A stretch of 64,000 bases of DNA, taken from NCBI RefSeq assembly GCF_029893825.1, contig NZ_JARXXV010000001.1, positions 620,001 to 684,000 on the forward strand, read 5' to 3'. Position numbers and translations under genes: made by a program. Shown piece by piece: positions 28,488-37,535 of the stretch. Numbering within the stretch: position 1 is the first letter of the stretch; every line of letters begins with the position of its first letter. Source of the DNA: Aurantimicrobium minutum. GTDB lineage: Bacteria > Actinomycetota > Actinomycetes > Actinomycetales > Microbacteriaceae. Below the pieces are notes generated by a model. The model saw only the letters and a list, made by a program, of their open reading frames with translations. It was not told where the DNA came from and made no database searches.

Positions 28488-30737
28488 TTACTCAGCGTCG
28501 CTTTCAGCGGTTGCTTCGCCCTCTTCACCTTCGAGAACGGGCTCAAGCGAAAGCTTGCCACGGTCATCGATCTTGGTGATCTTGACGAGAACCTTCTGAC
28601 CCACGGAGAGAACGTCTTCGACATTCTCCACACGCTTGCCACCAGCGAGCTTGCGCACCTCAGAGATGTGCAGCAAGCCGTCCTTGCCAGGAAGCAAGGA
28701 GACAAACGCACCGAAGGTTGCGAGCTTGACGACGGTACCGAGGAACTGCTCGCCAACCTCAGGGTTGGTGGGGTTCGCAATGGCGTTAACCTGTGCGCGA
28801 GCTGCCTCAGCCGAAGGACCATCGGTTGCACCGATATAAACGGTTCCATCATCTTCGATCGAGATGGTTGCACCAGTCTCGTCCTGGATGGTGTTGATCG
28901 TCTTGCCCTTAGGACCGATGAGTTCACCGATCTTGTCGACAGGGATCTGAACGCTGATCACGCGAGGAGCAGTAGGTGCCATCTCGTCTGGACCATCGAT
29001 CGCTGCATTGATCACAGCGAGGATTGCGGTACGAGCTTCCTTCGCCTGAGTCAGTGCACCGGTGAGCACGGAGGCAGGGATGCCATCGAGCTTGGTGTCG
29101 AGCTGAATCGCGGTGATGAATTCGGAGGTACCAGCAACTTTGAAGTCCATGTCGCCGAGAGCATCTTCTGCACCGAGGATGTCGGTCAGCGCTGCGTAGC
29201 GGGTCTCACCGTTGACCTCGTCAGAGACGAGACCCATAGCAATACCTGCAACAGGAGCGCGCAGAGGAACACCAGCGTTGAGCAGCGACAGAGTCGATGC
29301 ACAGACAGAACCCATCGAGGTTGAACCGTTGGATCCAAGAGCCTCAGATACCTGACGGATTGCGTAAGGGAACTCTTCACGTGCTGGAAGCACGGGAACG
29401 AGTGCACGCTCTGCCAGGAAGCCGTGACCAATTTCGCGGCGCTTAGGTGTTCCCACGCGACCGGTTTCACCGGTGGAATATGGCGGGAAGTTGTAGTGGT
29501 GCATGTAGCGCTTTGAAGTGATGGGAGACAGCGAGTCAATCTGCTGTTCCATCTTCAGCATGTTCAAGGTGGTGACACCCATGATCTGGGTCTCTCCACG
29601 CTGGAAGATTGCTGAACCGTGAACGCGAGGGATGACCTGAACTTCAGCATCGAGTGCACGAATGTCGCGCAAACCACGGCCGTCCATACGAACACCCTCG
29701 GTGAGGATACGTCCGCGAACAACCTTCTTGGTTACTGACTTGTAAGCAGCACCGAACTGGTTCAGAGCAGTCTCATCGAGTTCGCCAGCTTCAACCTTGG
29801 CCACAATGGCTTCCTTGACGCGTGCCTTGACCTCGTCGTCAGCGTTCTGACGCTCGATCTTGTCAGCGATGAGGTAGACCTTCTCCAGGTCAGCAAGAGC
29901 GAGTTCGCTCACTGCTGCGTAGAGCTCGTCAGAGTAGAGAGGGAATACAGGGTAGTCCTGTACTTCCTTCGCGGACTGACGTGCGAGCTCTTCCTGAGCC
30001 TTGATCAGTGCAGTGAGGAAAGGCTTCGATGCTTCAAGTCCTTGAGACACGATTGCCTCGTCTGGCTTGATGCCACCAGCCTTGATGAGGTCCCAGCTCA
30101 CTTCGGTAGCTTCTGCCTCAACCATCATGATGGCGACGTCTTCCTTGCCATCCTTGTCAACCACGATGCGACCTGCTACGACGAGGTCGAAGACGGCGTC
30201 CTTGAGCTGCTCAACGTTGGGGAACGCAACCCACTGACCATCGATCAGGGCCATACGGATACCACCGATAGGACCTGAGAATGGCAGACCGGAGATCTGG
30301 GTTGATGCCGAAGAAGCGTTGATAGCCAGTGCGTCATAGAACTCACCTGGAGCAATAGACAGAACGGTTACAACAATCTGAACCTCATTACGCAGACCAT
30401 CAACGAATGATGGGCGCAGTGGACGGTCGATCAGACGGCAGACCAGAATGGCCTCAGTCGAGGGACGGCCTTCACGACGGAAGAACGAACCGGGGATCTT
30501 GCCTGCTGCGTAGGAACGCTCTTCAACGTCCACGGTCAGCGGGAAGAAGTCGAAGTTATCCTTAGGCTGCTTGCTCACAGAAGTAGCAGAGAGCAGCATG
30601 GTTTCTTCATCCAGGTAGGCCGCAACTGCGCCCTGAGCCTGCTGTGCGAGACGTCCGGTTTCGAAACGGACTACGCGCTTACCGAACTTACCGTTATCAA
30701 TAACGGCTTCGGCGAATTTGATTTCTGGACCTTCCAT
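28488..30737 (-). CDS. pnp: Polyribonucleotide nucleotidyltransferase (PNPase)
   Basis: PNPase degrades RNA 3'-5' by phosphorolysis and can add tails. The 749-residue protein has two RNase PH domains (about 10-140 and 320-545), an intervening helical domain, a KH domain (GPKGKT) and an S1 domain ([15 protein letters not shown]). FFRREGRPS and TSMGSVCA are typical active-site segments. The start is ATG 30737 with AAGGAG 10 nt upstream; the open frame extends to 30803. It lies downstream of rpsO, the classical rpsO-pnp order. Confidence 0.97.
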   Translation of the reverse strand: MEGPEIKFAEAVIDNGKFGKRVVRFETGRLAQQAQGAVAAYLDEETMLLSATSVSKQPKDNFDFFPLTVDVEERSYAAGKIPGSFFRREGRPSTEAILVCRLIDRPLRPSFVDGLRNEVQIVVTVLSIAPGEFYDALAINASSASTQISGLPFSGPIGGIRMALIDGQWVAFPNVEQLKDAVFDLVVAGRIVVDKDGKEDVAIMMVEAEATEVSWDLIKAGGIKPDEAIVSQGLEASKPFLTALIKAQEELARQSAKEVQDYPVFPLYSDELYAAVSELALADLEKVYLIADKIERQNADDEVKARVKEAIVAKVEAGELDETALNQFGAAYKSVTKKVVRGRILTEGVRMDGRGLRDIRALDAEVQVIPRVHGSAIFQRGETQIMGVTTLNMLKMEQQIDSLSPITSKRYMHHYNFPPYSTGETGRVGTPKRREIGHGFLAERALVPVLPAREEFPYAIRQVSEALGSNGSTSMGSVCASTLSLLNAGVPLRAPVAGIAMGLVSDEVNGETRYAALTDILGAEDALGDMDFKVAGTSEFITAIQLDTKLDGIPASVLTGALTQAKEARTAILAVINAAIDGPDEMAPTAPRVISVQIPVDKIGELIGPKGKTINTIQDETGATISIEDDGTVYIGATDGPSAEAARAQVNAIANPTNPEVGEQFLGTVVKLATFGAFVSLLPGKDGLLHISEVRKLAGGKRVENVEDVLSVGQKVLVKITKIDDRGKLSLEPVLEGEEGEATAESDAE

Positions 30738-31075
30738 TAAGGTCTTTCTCCTTTGTTTTACGTCGAGACCCCGTGTGGGTTCCGACTCATACATCCGGAG
30801 CAAAGCAAGGCAGAACGAAGCCGCTCAAACACGGACATACGTTGCACGAGTATCAGACTTCGTGCTGGCCACCAGTAGAAATCCACCAACGTTTGTTGGT
30901 AAACCACCACCGAAGACCAGCGAACTGCCTGCCTGCTCTTATTTCAAGAGTACCCCAAAACCCTCAATAAGCCCATGAAGGCTGGAAATTCTGAAGTGAA
31001 TGTCAGATGAACGCTTTGCAGATTAACCACAAGAGCCACCCCGAAGGGTGGCTCTTGATCAATGACTGTGTTCGA
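30738..31075. other. 338-bp rpsO-pnp intergenic region without a gene
   Basis: The region holds the rpsO terminator (31030-31057), then the pnp leader. A short hairpin ACCAAC-GTTT-GTTGGT is at 30885-30900, and CTCTT-ATTTC-AAGAG at about 30938-30952. In other bacteria a pnp leader hairpin is cut by RNase III for autoregulation; whether this happens here is inference. No coding character seen. Confidence 0.5.
31030..31057 (-). terminator. Terminator hairpin after rpsO
   Basis: CAAGAGCCACCC and GGGTGGCTCTTG form a perfect 12-bp stem with the stable CGAA tetraloop (TTCG on the other strand), 19 bp after the rpsO stop. A clear T-run is absent, so partial read-through into pnp is possible. Confidence 0.75.
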
Positions 31076-31345
31076 CTAGCGACGCAGACCGAGGCGCTCG
31101 ATGAGCTTACGGTAGCGGTTGATGTCGACATCAGCGAGGTAGCCGAGAAGGCGGCGACGCTGACCAACGAGCAGCAGCAGTCCACGACGTGAGTGGTGGT
31201 CGTGCTTGTGCTCCTTGAGGTGCTCGGTCAAGTCCTTGATGCGCTTGGTGAGAAGAGCAACCTGAACTTCTGGAGATCCAGTGTCACCGGGGTGAGTTGC
31301 GTATTCGTCGATGATCGCCTTCTTGACATCTGCTTCTAGTGCCAT
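31076..31345 (-). CDS. rpsO: 30S ribosomal protein S15
   Basis: The 89-residue protein binds 16S rRNA early in 30S assembly. It contains the diagnostic [16 protein letters not shown] and [20 protein letters not shown] segments (each quoted in part). Length is standard. The ATG at 31345 follows AGGGGA. The 210-bp upstream leader contains CAGAAC-CTGTT-GTTCTG (31385-31401), a hairpin that might take part in S15 autoregulation. Confidence 0.97.
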   Translation of the reverse strand: MALEADVKKAIIDEYATHPGDTGSPEVQVALLTKRIKDLTEHLKEHKHDHHSRRGLLLLVGQRRRLLGYLADVDINRYRKLIERLGLRR

Positions 31346-31495
31346 GTTGGGATCCCCTTTCTTAGTACCTCGTTGCGCGGCGCCCAGAACCTGTTGTTCT
31401 GAGCTCTCTTTATCCGCGGCCGTTAGACGGCAACTTCACAAGGTTACCAGAGTGTGGGCACGCCAGAAACCACACGTCCATCTGGAGCTCACTAG

Positions 31496-31505
31496 TCGGG
31501 AGTAA
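31496..31505 (+). repeat. Decamer shared upstream of both DUF805 genes (copy 1)
   Basis: TCGGGAGTAA occurs here and again at 31976-31985, ahead of each of the two DUF805 genes, but at different distances from the start codons. It may be a remnant of gene duplication or part of a promoter. Confidence 0.35.
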
Positions 31506-31555
31506 CCTGAAAATGGTTCCTCTCACCAACATGAGGAATCTCAACGTCAGGAGTA

Positions 31556-31921
31556 ATGATGAATTTCGGTGAAGCAATCAAGTCAGGCTTCAACAACTAC
31601 GCCAACTTCCAGGGCCGTGCACGCCGTTCGGGCTACTGGTACTGGTACCTCTTCACGACACTGGTGAGCTTCGCATTTGGCGTGCTTTCCTCGGGAAAGA
31701 CCGACAACTTCTTTGGAGTTATTGGCGGACTCGTCAGCCTTGCACTGTTCATTCCGAGCCTGGCCTACGTCGTGCGCCGCCTGCACGACACCAACCGTTC
31801 GGGTTGGCGTGTGCTGTTCGTGCTCATTCCACTCGTTGGCTGGATCTTCCTGTTGATCTGGCTGGTAACTGACAGCGAAGCTGGATCTAACCGTTTTGGT
31901 GCAAGTCCCAAGGCAGGCTAG
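31556..31921 (+). CDS. DUF805 membrane protein, copy 1
   Basis: A 121-residue inner-membrane protein of the DUF805 (YhaH/YiiR-like) family. The N-terminal GEAIKSGFNNYANFQGRARR is followed by SGYWYWYLF and membrane segments, then the conserved RRLHDTNRSGW motif and a last helical pair. The C-terminus NRFGASPKAG is also typical. The family has no established biochemical role. The start could be the second ATG at 31559; AGGAG lies just upstream. A terminator separates it from its paralogue. Confidence 0.85.
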   Translation: MMNFGEAIKSGFNNYANFQGRARRSGYWYWYLFTTLVSFAFGVLSSGKTDNFFGVIGGLVSLALFIPSLAYVVRRLHDTNRSGWRVLFVLIPLVGWIFLLIWLVTDSEAGSNRFGASPKAG

Positions 31922-31936
31922 CCGCTCACATTCAAC

Positions 31937-31973
31937 AACTGCCCTCTGTGTTTATTCACAGGGGGCAGTTTCA
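31937..31973 (+). terminator. Terminator hairpin after DUF805 copy 1
   Basis: AACTGCCCTCTGTG pairs with CACAGGGGGCAGTT with one G-T wobble and a 6-nt loop, followed by TTC. It separates the tandem DUF805 genes. Confidence 0.7.
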
Positions 31974-32013
31974 ATTCGGGAGTAAATACCTTCAGTAAGC
32001 CAAGATGGTGTTT

Positions 32014-32406
32014 ATGACTTTTTCTGAAGCTATCCAATCCGTATTCTCCAAGGCAACCAAGATGGAGGGACGTGCTCCCCGTTCTGAGTATTGGTACTGG
32101 ATTCTCTTCACCGTCATTGTTCAGCTCTTCGCGCTTGTTCCACTAGTTGTTGTGGCCATGATGGTTCGCCAGTCTGATTTCTGGGTCATCATGCCCTTCC
32201 TCATCGCTGCTGCAGCAATTTGGTTCTTCTTGTGGCTCACACACATCACCGTGACGGTTCGCCGCTATCACGACCAGGGCCTTTCCGGTTGGATGTTTTT
32301 CATCTCCCTCGTGCCCGTGATCGGCGGCCTCTTGGAGTTCATCTTCATGCTGCAGCCCAGCCAGCCAGGTTCGAACAAGTTCGGCGTTCAAGTTCTCGGT
32401 AAGTAA
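32014..32406 (+). CDS. DUF805 membrane protein, copy 2
   Basis: About 130 residues, paralogous to the preceding gene: same FSEAIQSVF, EGRAPRSEYWYW opening, the RRYHDQGLSGW motif and the terminal GSNKFG. It has an extra hydrophobic stretch in the centre and is more diverged. The start is placed at ATG 32014 by alignment with copy 1 (alternative codons at 32005 and 32008). The ribosome site is weak. A tandem duplication with divergence is the simplest origin. Confidence 0.82.
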   Translation: MTFSEAIQSVFSKATKMEGRAPRSEYWYWILFTVIVQLFALVPLVVVAMMVRQSDFWVIMPFLIAAAAIWFFLWLTHITVTVRRYHDQGLSGWMFFISLVPVIGGLLEFIFMLQPSQPGSNKFGVQVLGK

Positions 32407-32419
32407 TCGCCCTTCGCGC

Positions 32420-32425
32420 TAGCTT
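32420..32425 (+). promoter_or_regulatory. Predicted -10 box of a leaderless DUF167 gene
   Basis: TAGCTT lies 6 nt before ATG 32432, only 13 nt after the DUF805 copy-2 stop. The surrounding sequence GCTAG-TTTTC is nearly the same as before glgE. Confidence 0.5.
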
Positions 32426-32431
32426 TTCTAT

Positions 32432-32653
32432 ATGCGCGTTGTGGTTCGGGTGAAGCCCGGTAGCTCTAAAGGTCCACTCGTCGAGTCAAACGAAGAAGGT
32501 CTTGTCGTTTTTGTGCGAGAAAAAGCCATTGATGGCGCAGCTAATGACGGCGTGATCAAGCTTTTGGCGGAGCACTTTGGCGTCCCGAAGTCACGAGTCC
32601 GTGTTGTGCGCGGCCACACCGCGCGTATCAAACAGGTTCAGATCGACGACTAA
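32432..32653 (+). CDS. DUF167 (YggU-type) protein
   Basis: A 73-residue protein with the DUF167 landmarks VRVKPGSSKGP, DGAANDGVIKLLAEHFGVPKS and VRGHTARIKQV. The small alpha/beta fold is known structurally in E. coli YggU, but no function is established. The ATG follows directly on a -10 box (leaderless). Its stop overlaps the stop of the convergent esterase by 4 bp. Confidence 0.88.
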   Translation: MRVVVRVKPGSSKGPLVESNEEGLVVFVREKAIDGAANDGVIKLLAEHFGVPKSRVRVVRGHTARIKQVQIDD

Positions 32654-33336
32654 CCCGTCACGTTCCTTCGCAAGAATGCTGCTGCGTCTTCGATTTCTTC
32701 CAGCGACAAGCCGTGGCCAACGTGGGCATAGAGCTTTGCTTCAACATCAAAGTGTTCTGGCAACCAGCGACGAGTGAAATCAATGAGGTTTTGTGTGATC
32801 ACAGGATCTTGAGGATCGCGACCCCAGAACAGTGGTGGCTTCACATCAGCGAGCGCCTGGTCACGCTCGGCACCACCTTCAGTGGTGTCGGCAACAGCAA
32901 AGCTGGCAAAGAAGACACCGGCAATAAAACGCTCTGGTTGATGGCGGAAGAGCTGGGTGAGCATGACTCCGCCTTGGGAGAAGCCCAACAGGGCAATATC
33001 TCCTAAACCGCCGACTTGCGTATCGAGTTCATCAATCCAGGCAATGAGGCTGTCTGTCGAGGCGGTGACTTCGTTGATGTCGCGGCGCAGGGTGTCATTT
33101 TCTGCGTCGTAGTCAATAGCGAACCAGGCATTACCTGGTCCTGCCTTCAGTGGTGCACGAAGGGAGGCAATAACAAATTGTTCGGGCAGATACTGCCCCA
33201 ACGAGAAGAGGTCGCCCTCGTTCGAGCCATAGCCATGCATCATGATGAGCAGGGGGCGTTCGGCTAGAGCGGAGGCGACACTCTCTCGTGGTACTGACCA
33301 CCGCACAGCGGTGCTGTCGATGGCAGGGAAGGTCAT
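32650..33336 (-). CDS. Alpha/beta hydrolase, phospholipase/carboxylesterase type
   Basis: A 228-residue esterase of the LYPLA/YpfH-like group. Oxyanion region MMHGYGSNEGDLF, nucleophile Ser in LGFSQGGVML, catalytic Asp in GRDPQDPVI, and His in VGHGLSLEE are all present. It would hydrolyse short acyl esters or lysophospholipids in the cytoplasm; the substrate is unknown. It starts 2 nt after the FKBP stop, so the two are one transcript. Confidence 0.88.
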   Translation of the reverse strand: MTFPAIDSTAVRWSVPRESVASALAERPLLIMMHGYGSNEGDLFSLGQYLPEQFVIASLRAPLKAGPGNAWFAIDYDAENDTLRRDINEVTASTDSLIAWIDELDTQVGGLGDIALLGFSQGGVMLTQLFRHQPERFIAGVFFASFAVADTTEGGAERDQALADVKPPLFWGRDPQDPVITQNLIDFTRRWLPEHFDVEAKLYAHVGHGLSLEEIEDAAAFLRRNVTG

Positions 33337-33338
33337 AC

Positions 33339-33713
33339 TTAGCTAACGCCCAGAAGGTCAATAACGAATATGAGGGTCTTGCCGGAGAGACGGTGACCGC
33401 CACCAGCTGGGCCGTAGGCCTTAGCAGGAGGGCATACGAGCATGCGGCGTCCGCCAACCTTCATTCCAGGGATACCTTCTTGCCATCCGGAGATGAGGGC
33501 CTGGAGAGGGAAGTTGATGGATTCGCCACGGTTCCATGAAGCGTCGAATTCTTCACCGGTTTCGTATTCAACACCGACGTAGTGCACGTCAACGGTTGCA
33601 CCGGGGGTTGCTTCTGCGCCGTCGCCGACGACGATGTCTGTGATTTCCAGCTCCGCGGGAGCAGGCCCCATTGGGGCGTCGATTTCTGGCTTTGTGAGGT
33701 TGTGTTCAGTCAT
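33339..33713 (-). CDS. FKBP-type peptidyl-prolyl cis-trans isomerase
   Basis: The 124-residue cytoplasmic FKBP has no signal peptide. It has VHYVGVEYETGEEFDASW, the FPLQALISGWQEGI core and a pruned flap PPAKAYGPAGGGHRL. Active-site aromatics (Y, W, F) appear conserved. It probably aids protein folding. The ATG lies 6 nt after the box CAGAAT on the minus strand, so it may be leaderless; the promoter abuts that of the divergent permease. Confidence 0.92.
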   Translation of the reverse strand: MTEHNLTKPEIDAPMGPAPAELEITDIVVGDGAEATPGATVDVHYVGVEYETGEEFDASWNRGESINFPLQALISGWQEGIPGMKVGGRRMLVCPPAKAYGPAGGGHRLSGKTLIFVIDLLGVS

Positions 33714-33719
33714 GGGTTA

Positions 33720-33732
33720 ATTCTGGCAGAGT
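33720..33732. promoter_or_regulatory. Abutting divergent -10 boxes of FKBP and APC permease genes
   Basis: On the minus strand CAGAAT (33720-33725) precedes the FKBP ATG by 6 nt. On the plus strand CAGAGT (33727-33732) precedes the permease GTG by 6 nt. Only 1 bp separates the two boxes, so the promoters are probably mutually exclusive. Neither matches TANNNT exactly, so this is tentative. Confidence 0.35.
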
Positions 33733-33738
33733 AATCCT

Positions 33739-34998
33739 GTGAGTGAACACAAAGGCACCCTCGGCATTGCCCAGGGAACTGCCCTCTATATCGCCAGCGT
33801 GCTCGGAACCGGCATTTTGGTATTGCCAGGCTTGGCAGCTCAGGTAGCAGGACCCGCCTCGATTCTCTCCGTCGCCATCATCTTTGTGCTCTCTATCCCA
33901 CTTGCGGGAACCTTTGCTGCTCTGGCTGCGCGCTATCCCGACTCAGGTGGTGTGGCGAGCTACGTGCGTAAATCCATGGGTAACACCTGGGCCCGCGTCG
34001 CCGGATATCTCTTCTACTTCGGTGTTGCAGCTGGAGAACCGGTTGTTGCTGTGATGGGCGCTGAATACGTTGTTGCTATCACAGGCGCTGATCGCTCACT
34101 TCTTCCTGCTGTAGCTGCCGTTCTCTTCCTCGTTCCCTTCACGCTCAATCTCTTTGGTGTGAAAGTGGCGGGCTGGGTTCAGCTTGGTCTGAGTGCACTT
34201 CTGGTCGTTGTAGTGGTGGGCGTGATCGCTTATGGCGCTCCTGCTGTGCACGAAACAAGCTTCCAACCATTCATGCCTCATGGCTGGGTTGGTGTGGGAG
34301 TTGCCATCAGCTTGTTCGTCTGGGCTTTTGCCGGCTGGGAAGTGGGAACCCACATCGCTGCCGAGTTCAAGAATCCGCGTAAGACCATTCCCATTGCCAC
34401 GGGCATTGCTTTGGTCATCGTCGGAACGGCCTATTTAGCCCTGCAGTGGGTCACTATTGGTGTTCTGGGAGAAGATGCCGGCAAGGGGAGCGTTCCGCTA
34501 TTGACCCTGGTCAATGAAACTGCCCCCAAGGCAGGTTCGATCATCATTGCCAGCATTGCCGCAATCGTCTCCTTGGGTGTGCTCAACGCTTATCTGGCTG
34601 CCATTGGCAAGCTGGGTGCATCATTGGGTAGAGATGGAGATCTCCCCCGTTATCTGGCCAAGGGAGCTGAACCGGATGAGGTTCCCCGTCGTAGTTTGAT
34701 GCTCTCGCTAGGTATTTCAATTGTCTTTTTTGCCATCTTGTTTGCCCAAGATTTCCAGCTCTTGAGTCTGATTCCCATTCATTTGAGCTCGATGGTGGCG
34801 ATCTATGTGCTGGGCATGACGGCAGCTGTGTTGATCTTTCCGCGCTGGAGCTGGGACTGGTGGGTTGCCGTGGTGGCGTTGGCCATGACCATCGTGTTGT
34901 TGATTTTGAACGGTCCCAATGTGCTGTTCACTGTGGGCGTTGGCGTCGTGGCCTTGATGGTTACTTGGGTAAAACGGATTCGTTCGCGTCGAACGTAA
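33739..34998 (+). CDS. APC superfamily amino-acid permease
   Basis: A 419-residue transporter with about 12 membrane segments and the LeuT-like APC fold. The first segment has the broken-helix motif LGTGILVLPG and the sixth FAGWEVG, near residues 190-210. Homologues in the YjeH/MTR group export or import neutral amino acids. The GTG start at 33739 has no Shine-Dalgarno. The last 38 bp overlap, tail to tail, the end of the amidohydrolase on the other strand. The substrate is unknown. Confidence 0.87.
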   Translation: MSEHKGTLGIAQGTALYIASVLGTGILVLPGLAAQVAGPASILSVAIIFVLSIPLAGTFAALAARYPDSGGVASYVRKSMGNTWARVAGYLFYFGVAAGEPVVAVMGAEYVVAITGADRSLLPAVAAVLFLVPFTLNLFGVKVAGWVQLGLSALLVVVVVGVIAYGAPAVHETSFQPFMPHGWVGVGVAISLFVWAFAGWEVGTHIAAEFKNPRKTIPIATGIALVIVGTAYLALQWVTIGVLGEDAGKGSVPLLTLVNETAPKAGSIIIASIAAIVSLGVLNAYLAAIGKLGASLGRDGDLPRYLAKGAEPDEVPRRSLMLSLGISIVFFAILFAQDFQLLSLIPIHLSSMVAIYVLGMTAAVLIFPRWSWDWWVAVVALAMTIVLLILNGPNVLFTVGVGVVALMVTWVKRIRSRRT

Positions 34999-36646
34999 TC
35001 TTCCCGTCCATCATGGTGAGAATGACCTTGGTGGAGTGGATGTCGTGGGGATCTATCTTGAAGAGGTTCTTCTCCAGCATGACAAGGTCAGCTTTCTTGC
35101 CTACTTCCAGAGAACCAATCTGTTCTTCTAACCGGAGCTGATATGCCGCATTACGTGTCATACATTTGAGGGCATCTGCAAGTTCTATGCGTTGACGTTC
35201 AACAAAAATACGGTCCTCAGGAAAACCTGGCCGTTGCCTCGTCACAGCGGCTTCGATATGCATCAAGGGCTTTATTTCGGAGATGAGCACACCTGGAATG
35301 TCTGCGCCGTATGTCACAACGGCACCACTGCGCACTAAATCGCCATAAGGCATGGATTCTTGCTCTACTCGATCTTCTCCAAGAAGTTCTCGATACACAT
35401 CGATATAAACACCGTTGTAGTTTGTTCCCCACAATGGCGTGACGTTGGCAATCACTCCTAATTCTGCAAACCGGGGAATATCGTCTGGGTGAACCAGGGT
35501 GTTATGGCAAACCGTGTGGCGAGACTCTCCACGACCAATGCGCTTCTGGACGGCTTCGATAGCATCCAAAATGACTCGAACTGAACCATCTCCGTCATTG
35601 TGAATGTGCATATCGAAACCAGCTTTTTGTGTGGCTTCAATCTGTGCCTCAATGTGCTCTGGACTAAATGACATCGTGCCCAGGCCATGATTTCCAGAAC
35701 AGTAAGGTTCTAACAGCAACGAGCCAAAGCTCATCATGGTGCCATCTGCCCACATCTTGTTGACGCTGATGCTGACGTGTTCTGAAACGAATTCTTTATT
35801 CCACTGTGCCAAGGTCTGGGCAACGTGCTGAGGATCATCATGTGAATTGCGAGTCCAGACCGAACCCACAACTCGCAGAGGCAAGTTCCCAGCTTGATCC
35901 CGATCGATCAACATCTGCACAATAGGAGCTGATTCGTCCTGGGTTTCCCCGATCAAAATTCCGGCGTCATAGGTCGCGGTAATCCCCCAAGAAGGGGCAG
36001 GATCAACCGTGAGTTTCATCGCTTCAGTAATGCCCTCAGGCGAGAAATACCCTAGTCGCGAGCCAATATAAAGGCAGGTTGCCCCTTCAACACCGTGGCC
36101 AGTGGGCCAGCCATCTTCATCTCTGACGTAATACTGTGCACCAGGAACTGGATCAGGGCTCTGATCAGTGATTTCGCAGAGATTCATCGCAGCTGTGTTG
36201 AACCATATATCGTGAGCGTCTGCAGATAACAAAGCCATGGGACGATCTCCGGTGATCTGATCCAGCCACTGCCTACGGGGGCTTCCTTCCTCAAATGAGG
36301 CAGGCATCCAGCCGTGTCCACGAAGAGCTGAGTCTTCTGGCTGTGCTTTCACCCAGTTCTCGATTGCTTTCAACACGTTGGTTGTTCCTGTAATCCCACT
36401 CAGGTCAACACCCACCTTCGTGGCAGCTCCCATGATGAGGTGGTCATGAGCGTCAATGAATCCAGGTAGAAGCATTCCTCCCTGCAGATCAACATGCCGA
36501 GTGTCCTCAGTGAGATACTCCGCTACCCCTGCATTGTCACCGACATAAACAATGACACCCTCTCGAACAACAAGTGCTTCTGCGCAGGGCTGAGCGTCGT
36601 TCACGGTGTGAATCAATCCACCTGAAAAATAGAAATTGTGAGACAT
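34961..36646 (-). CDS. Amidohydrolase (YtcJ-like, amidohydrolase_3 family)
   Basis: A metal-dependent hydrolase of about 561 residues (GTG 36661 is an alternative start). The N-terminal composite beta domain leads into the HxH pair in GFIDAHDHLIMG; other ligands are likely in MHIHNDGDGS and the VCHNTLVH region. The C-terminal KKADLVMLEKNLF is typical. Known members include N-substituted formamide and guanine-type deaminases, so the substrate is open. It lies 39 bp after an aldo/keto reductase, probably in one transcript, and overlaps the permease gene by 38 bp at the 3' ends. Confidence 0.87.
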   Translation of the reverse strand: MSHNFYFSGGLIHTVNDAQPCAEALVVREGVIVYVGDNAGVAEYLTEDTRHVDLQGGMLLPGFIDAHDHLIMGAATKVGVDLSGITGTTNVLKAIENWVKAQPEDSALRGHGWMPASFEEGSPRRQWLDQITGDRPMALLSADAHDIWFNTAAMNLCEITDQSPDPVPGAQYYVRDEDGWPTGHGVEGATCLYIGSRLGYFSPEGITEAMKLTVDPAPSWGITATYDAGILIGETQDESAPIVQMLIDRDQAGNLPLRVVGSVWTRNSHDDPQHVAQTLAQWNKEFVSEHVSISVNKMWADGTMMSFGSLLLEPYCSGNHGLGTMSFSPEHIEAQIEATQKAGFDMHIHNDGDGSVRVILDAIEAVQKRIGRGESRHTVCHNTLVHPDDIPRFAELGVIANVTPLWGTNYNGVYIDVYRELLGEDRVEQESMPYGDLVRSGAVVTYGADIPGVLISEIKPLMHIEAAVTRQRPGFPEDRIFVERQRIELADALKCMTRNAAYQLRLEEQIGSLEVGKKADLVMLEKNLFKIDPHDIHSTKVILTMMDGKITFDANESVLPK

Positions 36647-36685
36647 TGACTTCGCCGCCACTTTCTTGATGAACAGAAAAGGGAT

Positions 36686-37516
36686 TTACAACTCTTCGTG
36701 CGTGTTGGGGTCTCCGCCCCACAGGCGACCACGCTCAAGTCCTGAAATGAGATCCATTTCTTCGGGCGAGAGGTCGAAATCGAAGCTGTGTAGGTTCGAC
36801 ATCTGACGACCACGATCAGCTGACTTGGGCAGTGGAATCGCACCAAGCTGTGTGTGCCAACGCAGGATGAGCTGCGCTGGTGTGACACCGCGAGCCTGAG
36901 CAAGGTCGGTAATGACTTTTTCATTACGGAGTTCTTCTGTCTTCCCCAGAGGGCTCCAGCTTTCGGTTTGGATACCGTGCTGGGCATGGAAAGCACGCAT
37001 CTGTGCCTGGGGGAAGTAGGGGTGGAGTTCGATCTGATTGACCGAAGGAACGACGCCGGTGGCGTCGATAATCTTGGTCAAGAACTCTTCGGTGAAGTTG
37101 CACACACCAATACTCGTGGCCAGTCCATCCTCTTTGAGCTCGATCATGGCCTGCCAGGAGTCGAGGTAGCGGTTAACGCTGGGGTTGGGCCAGTGAATCA
37201 AGTAGAGGTCGATGTAGTCGAGTCCCAGTGTCTGGCGGCTGAGCTCAAAAGCAGCCATCGTTTCATCAAAACCGTGCGCAGCACCGGGAAGTTTGGTGGT
37301 GACAATGATTTCTTCGCGAGGAACACCAGAGGCAGCAATCGCCTTGCCCACTTCACCCTCGTTGTTATACCGAGTTGCGGTATCAATCAGGCGGTATCCC
37401 TCATGGATGGCGTTCACAATCGAAGCAATGCCATCGTCACCAGTGAGTTTGTAGGTGCCCAGACCAATCTGGGGCAGTACTAGACCATCATTGAGAGTAA
37501 CTGTGGGAGTCGTCAT
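36686..37516 (-). CDS. Aldo/keto reductase (2,5-diketo-D-gluconate reductase-like)
   Basis: A 276-residue AKR5-type enzyme. Catalytic residues fall in LIDTATRYNNE (Asp, Tyr), VTTKLPG (Lys) and LYLIHWPNP (His). The cofactor region GVCNFTEEFL and the C-terminal IPLPKSADRGRQMSNL are as in the family. The start is ATG 37516 (a long upstream extension is open but not coding-like). TACGCT lies 6 nt before the ATG, giving a leaderless mRNA. It reduces aldehydes or ketones with NADPH; the substrate is unknown. Confidence 0.9.
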   Translation of the reverse strand: MTTPTVTLNDGLVLPQIGLGTYKLTGDDGIASIVNAIHEGYRLIDTATRYNNEGEVGKAIAASGVPREEIIVTTKLPGAAHGFDETMAAFELSRQTLGLDYIDLYLIHWPNPSVNRYLDSWQAMIELKEDGLATSIGVCNFTEEFLTKIIDATGVVPSVNQIELHPYFPQAQMRAFHAQHGIQTESWSPLGKTEELRNEKVITDLAQARGVTPAQLILRWHTQLGAIPLPKSADRGRQMSNLHSFDFDLSPEEMDLISGLERGRLWGGDPNTHEEL

Positions 37517-37522
37517 AACTCC

Positions 37523-37528
37523 AGCGTA
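37523..37528 (-). promoter_or_regulatory. Predicted -10 box of leaderless aldo/keto reductase
   Basis: TACGCT on the minus strand, then GGAGTT and the ATG. The GGAG is too close to the ATG (2 nt) to be a normal Shine-Dalgarno. Confidence 0.45.
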
Positions 37529-37535
37529 GAGCTTT

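Noticed and set aside
28482-29324. 280-residue plus-strand open frame opposite pnp
   Set aside because: It lies wholly inside the well-supported pnp gene and has no recognisable domain; it is a shadow frame.
30738-30803. Longer pnp start at 30803
   Set aside because: The extra residues match no PNPase, and AAGGAG is placed correctly for ATG 30737.
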